From: Burkholderia sp. lig30
GTDB taxonomy: Bacteria > Pseudomonadota > Gammaproteobacteria > Burkholderiales > Burkholderiaceae
DNA: 64,000 nt
Direction: 5' to 3'
Assembly: GCF_000687455.2 (NCBI RefSeq)
Contig: NZ_JGVW01000022.1
Span: 48,745-112,744 of the forward strand
Positions 9,011 through 22,959 of the stretch are shown here, piece by piece. Numbering within the stretch: position 1 is the first letter of the stretch; every line of letters begins with the position of its first letter. The translations under genes and the position numbers were made by a program. The notes beneath the pieces were generated by a model. It was not told the DNA's origin. It did no database searches and saw only the letters and a list, made by a program, of their open reading frames with translations.

Positions 9011-10324
9011 GTGTCGAAATTCTTCAATTCGCTGTTTGGTCGGGTCGTCATCGCATTGGTCATCGGGGTCGCGCTCGGCGCGTGCTTCCCGCAGTTCGCC
9101 GAGTCGCTGCGGCCGCTCGGCGACGGCTTTCTGAAACTCATCAAGATGGTCATCGGCCCGATCGTGTTCTGCGTGGTCGTGAGCGGGATGGCCAATGCGG
9201 GCGACCTGAAGAAGGTTGGCCGGGTCGGCCTGAAGGCGGTCGTCTACTTCGAGGTGATGACCACGCTCGCGCTCGCGATCGGCCTCGTGCTCGCGTGGCT
9301 CACGCGGCCGGGCGTCGGGATGAACGTCGACCTGCGTTCGCTCGACGCGGCGTCGCTCGCGTCGTACGCGAAGAACGCCGAGGGCCTGAAGGACACGGCC
9401 GGCTACCTGCTGAAGATCATCCCCGAGACGGCGATCGACGCGTTCGCGAAGGGCGACATCCTGCAGATCCTCGTGTTCTCGGTGCTGTTCGGCTCCGCGC
9501 TGTCGCTGCTCGGCGACAAGGCCCGCCGCGTCAACGGCCTGATCGACGAGCTGTCGCAGGTGTTCTTCCGCGTGATGGGCTTCATCATCAAGCTCGCGCC
9601 ACTCGGCGTGCTCGGCGCGATCGCGTTCACGACCGGCAAGTACGGCGTCGCGTCGCTCAAGCAGCTCGGCTTCCTCGTGATCGTGTTCTACCTGAGCTGT
9701 TTCGTGTTCGTCGCCGGGGTGCTCGGCATCGTGATGCGGCTCGCGGGCTTTTCGGTGTTCAAGCTGATCCGCTACCTGCGCGAGGAGCTGTCGATCGTGC
9801 TCGGCACGGCGTCGTCCGACGCGGTGCTGCCGCAGGTGATGCGCAAGCTCGAATACATGGGCGTGAAGGATTCGACCGTCGGCCTCGTGATTCCGACCGG
9901 CTATTCGTTCAATCTCGACGGCTTCTCGATCTACCTGACGCTCGCCGTGCTGTTCATCGCGCAGGCGACCAACACGCCGCTGTCGACGCACGACCTGATC
10001 GTCGTGCTGCTGGTGTCGCTCGTCACGTCGAAGGGCGCGCACGGCATCCCCGGCTCGGCGATCGTGATCCTCGCGGCGACGCTGTCGGCGATTCCGGCGA
10101 TTCCCGTGCTCGGCCTCGTGCTGATCCTGCCGGTCGACTGGTTCGTCGGCATCGCGCGCGCGCTGACCAATCTGCTCGGCAACTGCGTTGCGACGGTCGT
10201 GGTCGCCGTGTGGGAAAACGACATCGACCGGGCGCGCGCGAAGCGCGTGCTGGACCAGGAGCTGCGCTACGTGCCGGCGGGCGAGCCCGCGCCGCTCGCG
10301 GGCGACGAGGCCCACGCAGTCTGA
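9011..10324 (+). CDS. dctA: C4-dicarboxylate/proton (sodium) symporter, DctA type
   Basis: 437 residues from the GTG at 9011, preceded by GGGAGAG; an in-frame TTG at 8993 has no site. DAACS family features: [38 protein letters not shown], the serine-rich turn [22 protein letters not shown], and [22 protein letters not shown] with the substrate-binding NLDG motif. About eight membrane segments and two re-entrant loops are expected. It takes up succinate, fumarate, malate and relatives. Allantoicase follows after 67 bases, so here it may serve uptake of an acid linked to ureide breakdown. Confidence 0.9.
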   Translation: MSKFFNSLFGRVVIALVIGVALGACFPQFAESLRPLGDGFLKLIKMVIGPIVFCVVVSGMANAGDLKKVGRVGLKAVVYFEVMTTLALAIGLVLAWLTRPGVGMNVDLRSLDAASLASYAKNAEGLKDTAGYLLKIIPETAIDAFAKGDILQILVFSVLFGSALSLLGDKARRVNGLIDELSQVFFRVMGFIIKLAPLGVLGAIAFTTGKYGVASLKQLGFLVIVFYLSCFVFVAGVLGIVMRLAGFSVFKLIRYLREELSIVLGTASSDAVLPQVMRKLEYMGVKDSTVGLVIPTGYSFNLDGFSIYLTLAVLFIAQATNTPLSTHDLIVVLLVSLVTSKGAHGIPGSAIVILAATLSAIPAIPVLGLVLILPVDWFVGIARALTNLLGNCVATVVVAVWENDIDRARAKRVLDQELRYVPAGEPAPLAGDEAHAV

Positions 10325-10391
10325 TCATTCCCGCTATATTGGTGCCGGCGCCGTGCGCCGGCTGTTCAGTCAAACGTCCCCAGGAGACGAC

Positions 10392-11399
10392 ATGGCCGCC
10401 CCGATTTCCGACCCGAACGCGCCTGCCTTCACGCGCCGCTACATGAACCTTGCCGATCCGCGCGTCGGTGCGAAGGCGCTGTTCGCGAGCGACGAGTTCT
10501 TTGCGCCGAAGGAGCGCATGCTGAACCCGGAGCCGGCCGTCTTCATCCCCGGCAAGTACGACGATCACGGCAAGTGGATGGACGGCTGGGAGACGCGCCG
10601 CAAGCGCACCGCCGGCCACGATTTCTGCGTGATCCGCCTCGCGCGGCCCGGCGTGATCCACGGCGTGGACCTCGACACCAGCCATTTCACCGGCAACTTC
10701 CCGCCCGCCGCGTCGATCGAGGGCTGCATCGCCGACGGCGACGCGCCGCCCGACCACGCCGAATGGCGCACGGTGGTCCCCGCGACGACGCTGCAGGGCA
10801 ATCAGCACCACTACGTGCCCGTCGCCGATCCGCACGCGTATACGCACCTGCGCGTGAACCTGTACCCGGATGGCGGGCTCGCGCGGCTGCGCGTGTACGG
10901 GCAACCGCAGCGCGACTGGAGCCGCGTGCCGCAGGGCGAGCCGGTCGATCTCGCCGCGATCGAGAACGGCGGCTACCTGGTGGCCGCGAACAACCAGCAC
11001 TTCGGCGCGGCGTCGCAGATGCTGATGCCGGGGCGCGGCGTCAACATGGGCGACGGCTGGGAGACGCGGCGGCGCCGCGAGCCGGGCAACGACTGGGCGA
11101 TCGTCGCGCTCGCGCGGCCGGGCATCATTCGCCGCGTCGAGGTCGATACCGCGCACTTCAAGGGCAATTTCCCGGACCGCTGCTCGCTGCAGGCCGCGCA
11201 CGTCACGGGCGGTACCGACGAGTCGCTGGTCACGCAGGCGATGTTCTGGCCCGAACTGCTCGGCGAGCAGAAACTGTCGATGGACAGCGTCCACACGTTC
11301 GACCCGCTCGCCGCGCTCGGCCCGGTCACGCACGTGCGCTTCAACATCTTCCCGGACGGCGGCGTGTCGCGCCTGCGTCTGTGGGGCGAGCCGGCCTGA
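10392..11399 (+). CDS. alc: allantoicase
   Basis: 335 residues with a strong AGGAGA site. Two homologous halves are visible: each has a GWETRRKR or GWETRRRR motif, a Val-Asp-x-(Ser/Ala)-His-Phe-x-Gly-Asn-Phe segment ([18 protein letters not shown]) and an R-x-N-x-(Y/F)-PDGG-x-(A/S)RLR segment ([28 protein letters not shown]). This is the duplicated jelly-roll layout of allantoicase. It hydrolyses allantoate to ureidoglycolate and urea. allA starts 10 bases downstream and takes the product on. Confidence 0.95.
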   Translation: MAAPISDPNAPAFTRRYMNLADPRVGAKALFASDEFFAPKERMLNPEPAVFIPGKYDDHGKWMDGWETRRKRTAGHDFCVIRLARPGVIHGVDLDTSHFTGNFPPAASIEGCIADGDAPPDHAEWRTVVPATTLQGNQHHYVPVADPHAYTHLRVNLYPDGGLARLRVYGQPQRDWSRVPQGEPVDLAAIENGGYLVAANNQHFGAASQMLMPGRGVNMGDGWETRRRREPGNDWAIVALARPGIIRRVEVDTAHFKGNFPDRCSLQAAHVTGGTDESLVTQAMFWPELLGEQKLSMDSVHTFDPLAALGPVTHVRFNIFPDGGVSRLRLWGEPA

Positions 11400-11409
11400 G
11401 GAGGCGACG

Positions 11410-11934
11410 ATGGCCACGCGTCCGACATTGCGCGTCGAGCGCCTGACCCGCGACGCGTTCGCGCCGTTCGGCGACGTGATCGCGCTCGAAGGCGCGCGGC
11501 ATTTCCCGATCAACGGCGGCACGACCGAGCGCTTTCACGATCTCGCGTCGATCGACGTGTGCGAGGCGGGCGGGCGACCGCTCGTCAGTGTGTTCCGCGC
11601 GCAGCCGCGCACGCTGCCGATCGGGATCGCGATGATGGAGCGCCATCCGCTCGGCAGCCAGGCGTTCATTCCGCTCGCGGCGGTGTCCCGCTACGCGATC
11701 GTGGTCGCGCCGGCGGGCGAATTCCGGCCGGAGCGCATGCGCGCGTTCGTCGCCGAGGGCTGGCAGGGCGTGAATTACGCGAAGGGCGTCTGGCACCATC
11801 CGTTGCTGGCGCTCGACGCGGTCAGCGACTTCGTCGTCGTCGATCGCGGCGGCACGCAGCCGAATTGCGATGAAATCGCGCTCGACCGCGTCTGGCAGCT
11901 CGCATTCGGCGAGGATCGCGCGAGCGCGGCCTGA
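11410..11934 (+). CDS. allA: ureidoglycolate lyase
   Basis: 174 residues, GAGGAGG site. It matches AllA: FAPFGDVI at the N-terminus, [28 protein letters not shown] and [16 protein letters not shown], where the His residues and Glu form the active cupin site. It splits ureidoglycolate to glyoxylate and urea, the step after allantoicase. The gene is tightly coupled to alc (10 bases) and convergent with fur. Confidence 0.95.
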   Translation: MATRPTLRVERLTRDAFAPFGDVIALEGARHFPINGGTTERFHDLASIDVCEAGGRPLVSVFRAQPRTLPIGIAMMERHPLGSQAFIPLAAVSRYAIVVAPAGEFRPERMRAFVAEGWQGVNYAKGVWHHPLLALDAVSDFVVVDRGGTQPNCDEIALDRVWQLAFGEDRASAA

Positions 11935-11952
11935 TGCCCGCCCCAAAGACGG

Positions 11953-11984
11953 ACGGCCCGGGCGGCATGCGCCGGCCGGGCCGT
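11953..11984. terminator. hairpin between convergent allA and fur
   Basis: ACGGCCCGG (11953-11961) pairs with CCGGGCCGT (11976-11984). There is no clear T-run on either strand, so termination is only likely from position between convergent genes. Confidence 0.4.
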
Positions 11985-12009
11985 GTCGGGCGCGGCGCTC
12001 GCGCGCCGC

Positions 12010-12438
12010 TCAGTGCTTGCGGTGCGGGCAGTTTTCCGTCGTGCAGGAACCGTACAGCGCGAGCGAGTGCTCCTGGAGCTTGAAACCGCGTTCCTGCGCG
12101 ATCGCATGCTGGCGGCGCTCGATCTCGGGGTCGAAGAATTCCTCGACCCGGCCGCAGTCGAGGCAGACGAGGTGATCGTGGTGCGAGCCCTCGTTCAGCT
12201 CGAACACGGCCTTGCCGGATTCGAAGTTGCTGCGCGTCAGCAGGCCGGCCTGCTCGAACTGCGTCAGCACGCGGTAGACCGTTGCCAGCCCGATGTCGAG
12301 CTGTTCGTGAAGCAGGTTGCGGTAGACGTCTTCAGCGGTCAGGTGACGCACCTGGCTTTGCTGGAAAATCTCGAGAATCTTGAGGCGCGGTAGGGTGGCC
12401 TTCAGCCCGATATTTTTGAGATCCGTCGGATTGGTCAT
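12010..12438 (-). CDS. fur: ferric uptake regulator
   Basis: 142 residues. N-terminal winged helix ([52 protein letters not shown]), then the metal-binding dimerisation domain with [11 protein letters not shown] and C-terminal [11 protein letters not shown]. It represses iron-uptake genes when loaded with Fe2+. It is divergent from bamE, a common arrangement in beta-proteobacteria. No convincing Fur box was recognised by eye in the 142-base gap. Confidence 0.97.
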   Translation of the reverse strand: MTNPTDLKNIGLKATLPRLKILEIFQQSQVRHLTAEDVYRNLLHEQLDIGLATVYRVLTQFEQAGLLTRSNFESGKAVFELNEGSHHDHLVCLDCGRVEEFFDPEIERRQHAIAQERGFKLQEHSLALYGSCTTENCPHRKH

Positions 12439-12580
12439 GGCTCGGCGTCCCTAGAGTACAATGCAGGGCTTCAATGTTACCGGCTTTTCGCCGTTCCAGA
12501 AACTCGCGCGGCCTGCGGGACGGGCCAGCACGGTGAGGGAAATGATTCGAGAATCTCTTTCGCACATTAAGAGGAGCCGC

Positions 12581-13375
12581 ATGCGGAGTGCCATCATCGC
12601 TGTCGCGGCCGTCGCCGCGCTGGCCGGTTGTTCGTCCTATGACAACGTGACGCAGCGCATCGCGCAGAGCATTACCCCGTACCGGATCACGGTCGTGCAG
12701 GGCAATTTCGTGTCGCAGGAAAAGGTCGCGCAGCTGCAGGCCGGCATGACCCGCGACCAGGTCCGGGCGCTGCTCGGCACCCCGCTCCTGGCCGACATGT
12801 TCCACGCGGACCGCTGGGATTACATCTTTTACTTCAAGCGCGGCTCGACGGCCGTCGTCCAGCAGCGCGATCTCGTGCTGACGTTCTCGGGCGACCGCCT
12901 CGAAAGCTGGACGGGCGCCGACAACCTGCCGTCGGAGCTCGACCTGCTGGCCGACATCGACGGCGACCGGCGCGGCAAGAAGCAGCCGAAGCCGAAGCAG
13001 CCGGCCGCCGCGAGCACCGCGGCCGCGAGCGAAGCCAGCGCCGTGCAGGCGGCGAGCGCGCCGGCCGACATGCCGGAGGAAGTTGTCTCCGGCGACGCGA
13101 ACGCGAAGGCCGCCCGCGCGGCCAACCGCGCGACGAGCCAGGTGTCCGGCCAGGGCGCGAACGCGCGGCGCTTCACGCCGTCCGCGCAGGCGTCGGCCGG
13201 CGCGCCGGTGCCGGGCGGCCAGCCGCCGGGCACGAACCCGACGATCCAGCCGCAGTTCCAGTTCCATCGTCCGCCGCAACCGACGGTGTCGAACGAGGCG
13301 TCGCCGCCCGTCGGCCCGCACGGTTCGGATGCGTTGCCAAACCAGCCGCTCACCGCGCCGGGCGCGTCCCAGTAA
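12581..13375 (+). CDS. bamE: outer membrane assembly lipoprotein BamE (OmlA/SmpA) with long C-terminal tail
   Basis: 264 residues from the ATG at 12581, chosen for the GAGGAG just upstream. Lipoprotein signal with lipobox LAGC near residue 18. The BamE domain follows: ITPYRITVVQGNFVSQEKVAQLQAGMTRDQVRALLGTPLLADMFHADRWDYIFYFKRG. It is part of the beta-barrel assembly machine. The domain ends near residue 125. The remaining ~140 residues are Ala/Pro/Gln/Lys-rich and low in complexity, unlike the short E. coli protein (about 113 residues). An earlier ATG at 12544 is possible but has no site. Confidence 0.92.
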   Translation: MRSAIIAVAAVAALAGCSSYDNVTQRIAQSITPYRITVVQGNFVSQEKVAQLQAGMTRDQVRALLGTPLLADMFHADRWDYIFYFKRGSTAVVQQRDLVLTFSGDRLESWTGADNLPSELDLLADIDGDRRGKKQPKPKQPAAASTAAASEASAVQAASAPADMPEEVVSGDANAKAARAANRATSQVSGQGANARRFTPSAQASAGAPVPGGQPPGTNPTIQPQFQFHRPPQPTVSNEASPPVGPHGSDALPNQPLTAPGASQ

Positions 13376-13396
13376 GCGGGCGGTTTCACGGAAACG

Positions 13397-13420
13397 GGGC
13401 GGCGTGCGCCGCCCATTCTT
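13397..13420 (+). terminator. probable terminator after bamE
   Basis: GGGCGGC (13397-13403), GTGC loop, GCCGCCC (13408-13414), then ATTCTTTT. The T-tract is interrupted. Confidence 0.55.
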
Positions 13421-13441
13421 TTACCTGTCGTGCAGAAAGCC

Positions 13442-18206
<4,765 letters not shown>

Positions 18207-18237
18207 CGGCCGCGCGGCCGATACTCAAGGAGCAAAG

Positions 18238-18789
18238 GTGATCCGCAGATCGTTCTTGATGATGCTCGGCAGCGCGGTCGCGCTGTCGGCATGCGGTTTC
18301 CAGTTGCGGGGCCAGCAGAATTACGCGTTCAAGCACCTGCTGATCGTGGGCGCGGCGGCGCCCGTGCAGGCACGCCTCGCACGGATGATCGAAGGCGGCA
18401 GCGACACGAAGATCGTCAAGCGGGCTGACGACGCGGACGCGGTTTTGAGCGTATCGGAAACGCTCGGCCAGACTACGCTGACGCTCAACCAGTACGGCAC
18501 CGTGCAGGAATATGCGCTCAACTATTCGGTGAGCTACACGCTGAGGGCTCAGGACGGCACGGTCCTGATCCCGCCGAGCGTGATCGCGCTGAACCGCGCG
18601 ATGACCTACAGCGACCAGTACACGAACGCGAAGTCGCAGGAATCCGAGATTCTGTATGCGGACATGCGGAGCGACGCGGTCGACCAGCTGATGCGGCGTC
18701 TCGCGATCGTGCATTCGCTGAATCCGGCGCCGCAGGACGTGGTGCCGGGCGTGTCGCCGCGCGCGCCGCTGCCGCCGCCGCCGCTGTGA
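18238..18789 (+). CDS. lptE: LPS-assembly lipoprotein LptE
   Basis: 183 residues from a GTG at 18238, preceded by AAGGAG. Lipoprotein signal MIRRSFLMMLGSAVALSACGFQLRG with lipobox LSAC. The lptE family is recognised by CGFQLRG, LTLNQYGTVQEYALNYSVSYTL and MTYSDQYTNAKSQESEILYADMRSDAVDQLMRRL. It plugs the LptD barrel and helps deliver lipopolysaccharide to the outer leaflet. The leuS-lptE-holA order is conserved in many proteobacteria. Confidence 0.93.
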   Translation: MIRRSFLMMLGSAVALSACGFQLRGQQNYAFKHLLIVGAAAPVQARLARMIEGGSDTKIVKRADDADAVLSVSETLGQTTLTLNQYGTVQEYALNYSVSYTLRAQDGTVLIPPSVIALNRAMTYSDQYTNAKSQESEILYADMRSDAVDQLMRRLAIVHSLNPAPQDVVPGVSPRAPLPPPPL

Positions 18790-18807
18790 TCGCCGGCGCA
18801 CGACACG

Positions 18808-19911
18808 ATGCAATTGCGACTTGACGCGCTGGAGGCGCACCTCGCGAAGGGGCTCGCCGGGCTGTATACCGTGTACGGCGACGAGCCGCTGCTCGCGCAG
18901 GAGGCATGCGACCGCATTCGCGCGGCCGCGCGCGCGGCCGGCTTCACCGAGCGCTCGGTGCATACGGTCGAGCGCGGCTTCGACTGGAGCGTGCTGCTCG
19001 GCGCGAGCCAGGCGATGTCGCTGTTCGGCGAGCGTCAGCTGATCGAGCTGCGGATCCCGTCGGGCAAGCCCGGCAAGGACGGCGCCGACGCGCTGAAGAC
19101 GCTCGCGGGCGCTGCCAATCCCGACGCGCTGATGCTCGTCACGCTGCCGCGTCTCGACGCGGCAACGCAGAAATCCGCATGGTTTACCGCGCTTGCGAAT
19201 GGCGGCGTCGCGCTCAAGATCGATCCGGTCGACCGCGTGCAGCTGCCGAACTGGATCGGCCAGCGGCTCGCAATGCAGGGGCAGCGCGTCGCGCCCGGCG
19301 ACGATGGGCGGCGCGCGCTGCAGTTCATCGCCGAGCGCGTCGAAGGCAACCTGCTGGCCGCGCATCAGGAAATCCAGAAGCTCGGGCTGCTGTACCCGCA
19401 GGGGCCGCTGTTGTTCGAGCAGGTGCATGACGCGGTGCTGAACGTCGCGCGCTACGACGTCTTCAAGCTCAACGAGGCGATGCTCGCCGGCGATGCGGCC
19501 CGTCTGTCGCGGATGATCGACGGCCTGAAAGGCGAGGGCGAGGCGATCGTGCTCGTGCTGTGGGCGGTCGTCGAGGAATTGCGCACGCTGCTGCGGATCA
19601 AGCGCGGCGTGGCGGCGGGCAAGCCGCTCGCGGCATTGCTGCGCGAGAATCGCGTCTGGGGGCCGCGCGAGCGGCTGATCGGGCCGGCGCTGTCGCGGGT
19701 GTCCGAGCCGCTGCTCGAGAAGGCGCTGGCGTTTGCCGCGCGCCTCGACCGGCAGGTCAAGGGGCTGTCGGCCGTCGCGACGCCGGTGCGGCGTGCGCAG
19801 GACGAGCCGCCGCCCGATCCGTGGGACGGCCTGTTCCAGCTCGCGATGACCGTCGCGGGCGCGCCGGGCGTGCGACCGCCGGCCGCGGGACGCCCGCCGC
19901 GCCAGGCCTGA
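18808..19911 (+). CDS. holA: DNA polymerase III, delta subunit
   Basis: 367 residues. It fits the HolA family: [36 protein letters not shown] at the N-terminus, [41 protein letters not shown] and [25 protein letters not shown]. It opens the beta clamp in the clamp-loader complex. It starts 18 bases after lptE. The C-terminus ends in a Pro/Arg-rich tail. Confidence 0.93.
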   Translation: MQLRLDALEAHLAKGLAGLYTVYGDEPLLAQEACDRIRAAARAAGFTERSVHTVERGFDWSVLLGASQAMSLFGERQLIELRIPSGKPGKDGADALKTLAGAANPDALMLVTLPRLDAATQKSAWFTALANGGVALKIDPVDRVQLPNWIGQRLAMQGQRVAPGDDGRRALQFIAERVEGNLLAAHQEIQKLGLLYPQGPLLFEQVHDAVLNVARYDVFKLNEAMLAGDAARLSRMIDGLKGEGEAIVLVLWAVVEELRTLLRIKRGVAAGKPLAALLRENRVWGPRERLIGPALSRVSEPLLEKALAFAARLDRQVKGLSAVATPVRRAQDEPPPDPWDGLFQLAMTVAGAPGVRPPAAGRPPRQA

Positions 19912-19932
19912 GCGCGCCGTTCGCTTCCCGCT

Positions 19933-20022
19933 TACAATGCTTCGATAGCGTGATGCGGCCGCGCCTGCCGCCGCATCACGCGTTTCCCAACGATTTCACG
20001 CCGCCTCAAGCGGCTTGCTTTT
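19933..20022 (+). promoter_or_regulatory. structured leader upstream of proA
   Basis: TACAAT (19933-19938) resembles a -10. Ten bases later a perfect 12-bp inverted repeat, GCGTGATGCGGC (19948-19959) with GCCGCATCACGC (19970-19981), would sit at the 5' end of the transcript. A second small hairpin, GCCGC (20000-20004) with GCGGC (20010-20014), is followed by TTGCTTTT just before the proA ribosome site. This could be an attenuator or a stabilising leader; no known RNA family is recognised. Confidence 0.4.
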
Positions 20023-20033
20023 CGAGTCACACG

Positions 20034-21305
20034 ATGGATATCGATCAGTACATGACGGACCTGGGCCGCCGTGCCCGGCATGCATCCCGCGCGATGGCGC
20101 GTGCCAGCACCGCGGCGAAGAACGCGGCGCTCGACGCGGTCGCCCGCGCGATCGAGCGCGACGCGCAGGTGCTGAAGGCCGCGAACGCGCGCGACGTCGA
20201 GCGTGCGCGCGACAAGGGCATGGACGCGGCATTCATCGATCGCCTCACGCTGTCCGACAAGGCGCTGAAGACGATGATCGAAGGGCTGCGCCAGGTTGCG
20301 TCGCTGGCCGATCCGATCGGCGAGATCGGCAATCTCAAGTACCGCCCGAGCGGTATCCAGGTCGGCCAGATGCGCGTGCCGCTCGGCGTGATCGGCATCA
20401 TCTACGAATCCCGTCCGAACGTGACGATCGACGCGGCGGCGCTGTGCCTGAAGTCCGGCAACGCGACGATCCTGCGCGGCGGCTCCGAGGCGCTCGAATC
20501 GAACACCGCGCTCGCGAAGCTGATCGGCGAAGGGCTTGCCGCGGCGGGCCTGCCGCAGGACGCGGTGCAGGTCGTCGAGACCGCCGACCGCGCCGCGGTC
20601 GGCAAGCTGATCACGATGACCGATTACGTCGACGTGATCGTGCCGCGCGGCGGCAAGAGCCTGATCGAGCGCCTGATCGCCGAGGCGCGCGTGCCGATGA
20701 TCAAGCACCTGGACGGCATCTGCCACGTGTACGTCGACGATCGCGCGGATCTCGCAAAGGCGCTCACCGTCTGCGACAACGCGAAGACGCATCGTTACGG
20801 CACCTGCAACACGATGGAGACGCTGCTCGTCGCGGGCGGCATCGCGAATGCGGTGCTGCCGCCGCTCGGCCGGCTGTATCGCGACAAGGGCGTCGAGTTG
20901 CGCGTCGACGCCGCCGCGCGCGCGGTGCTGGCCGACGCCGGCGTCGGCCCGCTCGTCGACGCGACGGAAGAAGACTGGCGCACCGAATACCTCGCACCGG
21001 TGCTGGCGATCAAGATCGTCGACGGCATCGACGCGGCGATCGAGCACATCAACCATTACGGCTCGCATCACACCGACGCGATCGTCACCGAAGATCACGA
21101 CCGCGCGATGCGCTTCCTGCGCGAAGTCGATTCGGCGAGCGTGATGGTCAATGCGTCGACGCGCTTTGCCGACGGTTTCGAATACGGCCTCGGCGCGGAG
21201 ATCGGCATCTCGAACGACAAGCTCCACGCGCGCGGCCCGGTGGGCCTCGAAGGATTGACGTCGCTGAAGTACGTCGTGCTCGGGCACGGCGAAGGGCGTC
21301 AGTAA
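20034..21305 (+). CDS. proA: gamma-glutamyl phosphate reductase
   Basis: 423 residues from the ATG at 20034; the longer open frame upstream is shadow of holA. ALDH-like fold with [39 protein letters not shown], the catalytic Cys in [17 protein letters not shown], and [41 protein letters not shown] near the C-terminus. It reduces gamma-glutamyl phosphate to glutamate semialdehyde in proline synthesis. It is not next to proB here. Confidence 0.97.
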   Translation: MDIDQYMTDLGRRARHASRAMARASTAAKNAALDAVARAIERDAQVLKAANARDVERARDKGMDAAFIDRLTLSDKALKTMIEGLRQVASLADPIGEIGNLKYRPSGIQVGQMRVPLGVIGIIYESRPNVTIDAAALCLKSGNATILRGGSEALESNTALAKLIGEGLAAAGLPQDAVQVVETADRAAVGKLITMTDYVDVIVPRGGKSLIERLIAEARVPMIKHLDGICHVYVDDRADLAKALTVCDNAKTHRYGTCNTMETLLVAGGIANAVLPPLGRLYRDKGVELRVDAAARAVLADAGVGPLVDATEEDWRTEYLAPVLAIKIVDGIDAAIEHINHYGSHHTDAIVTEDHDRAMRFLREVDSASVMVNASTRFADGFEYGLGAEIGISNDKLHARGPVGLEGLTSLKYVVLGHGEGRQ

Positions 21306-21322
21306 CGCGAGGCGCGCAACCG

Positions 21323-21745
21323 ATGGTAATGCTCTGGGTCAAGACTTTCCACATCGTGCTGATCGCGTCGTGGTTCGCCGGGCTGTTCTACCTGCCCCGC
21401 ATCTACGTGAACCTCGCGATGGAAACCGAGCCGGCGGCGGTGCGCCGGCTGCTCGTGATGGCGCGCAAGCTGTTTCGCTTCATGACGATCATCGCCGTGC
21501 CGGCGCTCGCGTGCGGCATGTGGCTGTGGCTCGCGGTCGGCGTCGGCCAGGGGCAGGGCTGGGTGCATGCGAAAGTGAGCGTCGTGCTGCTGCTGATCGT
21601 CTATCACGCGTATTGCGGCCACCTGCTCAAGGTGTTCGAGCGTGGCGAGAACCGCCGCTCCGACAAGTGGTATCGCGTGTTCAACGAGCTGCCGGTGCTC
21701 GGCATGCTCGCAGCGGTCGCGCTCGCGGTGATCAAGCCGTTCTGA
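21323..21745 (+). CDS. hemJ: CopD family membrane protein, HemJ-like protoporphyrinogen oxidase
   Basis: 140 residues, four predicted membrane segments: LWVKTFHIVLIASWFAGLFYLPRI, IIAVPALACGMWLWLAV, VSVVLLLIVYHAYCGHLLKVF and LGMLAAVALAVI. The conserved His of the first helix (KTFHI) and the HAYCGHLLK segment are typical of the HemJ/YP_ (UPF0093) group, which binds haem and oxidises protoporphyrinogen IX. An in-frame ATG two codons later (21329) is an alternative start. Placed 17 bases after proA. Confidence 0.8.
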   Translation: MVMLWVKTFHIVLIASWFAGLFYLPRIYVNLAMETEPAAVRRLLVMARKLFRFMTIIAVPALACGMWLWLAVGVGQGQGWVHAKVSVVLLLIVYHAYCGHLLKVFERGENRRSDKWYRVFNELPVLGMLAAVALAVIKPF

Positions 21746-21774
21746 GGAGTAAGCGCGCCTCGTCCCCACGCCGC

Positions 21775-21799
21775 AACGGCGCCCCGCGCGGGCGCCGTT
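21775..21799. terminator. hairpin between convergent hemJ and hexR
   Basis: AACGGCGCCC (21775-21784) pairs perfectly with GGGCGCCGTT (21790-21799) around a 5-base loop; TCGTCGTTT follows on the + strand. Probably bidirectional. Confidence 0.6.
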
Positions 21800-21805
21800 C
21801 GTCGT

Positions 21806-22663
21806 TTACGCCTTCACTTCTTTCGCGTTCGCGTCGATCCGGCGGCGCGTGATCGCCTCCTTCGCGCGACCGACTCGCTCCATCAGCGCCGGGCCGCGCG
21901 ACAGCGCGACGCCGACCGCGAGAATGTCGCCGATCGCGAGGTGCGACATCCGCGAAGTCATCGGCGAGAACACGTCGGTTTCCTCGGCGACGTTCGACGC
22001 GAGGCTCACCGTCGCGAGCTTCGCGAGCGGCGAATGGCTGTGCGTGATCGCGACGACCTTCGCGCCGCACGCGAGCGCGGCGCGTGCCGCGTCGACGATG
22101 TCGCGGGTGCGGCCGGTGTTGGAGATCGCGACGACGACGTCGCGCGGGCCGAGCAGCGCGGCCGACATCGAGAACGTGTGCGGATCGGCGTACGCGACGC
22201 TCGGCACGCCGAGCCGGAAGAACTTGTGCTGGATGTCCTGCGCGGCGATGCCCGAGCCGCCCGCGCCGTAGAACTCGATCCGCGACGCCTGCGACAGCAG
22301 CCCGATCGCGTCGGCGACGCTGCCCGCCGACAGACTGTTGCGGACCTCGATCAGCGCGCCGATGGTGCGGTCGAACACCTTGCCGATGATGCCGGACGCG
22401 GGTTCGTCGGGCTCGACGTCGCGGTAGACCGACGACACGCCGGGTGCGACGCTTTGCGCGAGCCGGATCTTGAACTCGCGAAAGCCGCTGCAGCCGAGCG
22501 CCTGGCAAAAGCGCGCGATCGTCGGCTGGCTGACGCCGGCGCGCGTCGACAGCTCGGTCATCGCGAGGTCGAGGACTTCGCGTGGCGCGGCGAGGATGTA
22601 GTCGGCGAGCTTGCGCTCGGACGGGCGCAACTCGGGGCGGATCGCTTCGATGCGGGGCAGCAT
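21806..22663 (-). CDS. hexR: HexR-type RpiR family transcriptional regulator
   Basis: 285 residues. N-terminal RpiR helix-turn-helix (LRPSERKLADYILAAPREVLDLAMTELSTRAGVSQPTIARFCQALGCSGFREFKIRLAQ, about residues 10-70), then a SIS sugar-phosphate domain (RIEFYGAGGSGIAAQDIQHKFFRLG, DVVVAISNTGRTRDIVDAARAALACGAKVVAITHS). In proteobacteria HexR represses edd/eda and related genes, and KDPG releases it. The gene is divergent from edd, and HexR-like palindromes lie in the gap, so autoregulation plus control of edd-eda is likely. Confidence 0.9.
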   Translation of the reverse strand: MLPRIEAIRPELRPSERKLADYILAAPREVLDLAMTELSTRAGVSQPTIARFCQALGCSGFREFKIRLAQSVAPGVSSVYRDVEPDEPASGIIGKVFDRTIGALIEVRNSLSAGSVADAIGLLSQASRIEFYGAGGSGIAAQDIQHKFFRLGVPSVAYADPHTFSMSAALLGPRDVVVAISNTGRTRDIVDAARAALACGAKVVAITHSHSPLAKLATVSLASNVAEETDVFSPMTSRMSHLAIGDILAVGVALSRGPALMERVGRAKEAITRRRIDANAKEVKA

Positions 22664-22716
22664 GGCGGCGGCAAACGGGAATCGGGTTCGGACGCGTGAG
22701 TGTATCGCAATCGAAT

Positions 22717-22731
22717 TGTAGAAAATCTACA
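22717..22731. promoter_or_regulatory. HexR-like operator 1 (near hexR start)
   Basis: TGTAGA-AAA-TCTACA is a perfect 15-base palindrome 53 bases upstream of the hexR ATG. It fits the TGTA-N7-TACA layout of HexR sites. Confidence 0.65.
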
Positions 22732-22777
22732 TGATTTTTCTTGCTTTGATTGGGTGTCGTTGCGCGGCGTGCCGGGA

Positions 22778-22805
22778 TTTGACCTAGGGTTAATACCAGT
22801 ACTAT
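22778..22805 (+). promoter_or_regulatory. possible edd promoter
   Basis: TTTGAC (22778-22783) and TACTAT (22800-22805) are separated by 16 bases, giving an edd leader of about 145 bases that contains the second HexR-like site. Confidence 0.4.
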
Positions 22806-22859
22806 CTAGAAAGTGCCGTAAAAAATGCTGCAGGCGCGCATCTTCGTGCGTTGCGTGCG

Positions 22860-22874
22860 TGTAGTTTTTCTACT
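22860..22874. promoter_or_regulatory. HexR-like operator 2 (upstream of edd)
   Basis: TGTAG-TTTTT-CTACT shares the spacing of the first palindrome with one mismatch at the outer pair. It lies about 86 bases before the edd start. Confidence 0.55.
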
Positions 22875-22959
22875 AGACTGGCGCCGTTCGGTCGACCCCC
22901 GCGGCTGAATCCACGATTCCAACGTGCCGATGTCGCACGGCCAATCAGGAGCGCCCAGC

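Noticed and set aside
22777..22816. Reading TTTGACCTAGGGTTAATACCAG as a second GntR-type operator
   Set aside because: The ACCAG half has no matching TGGT partner at the right distance, unlike the perfect site at 8955-8969.
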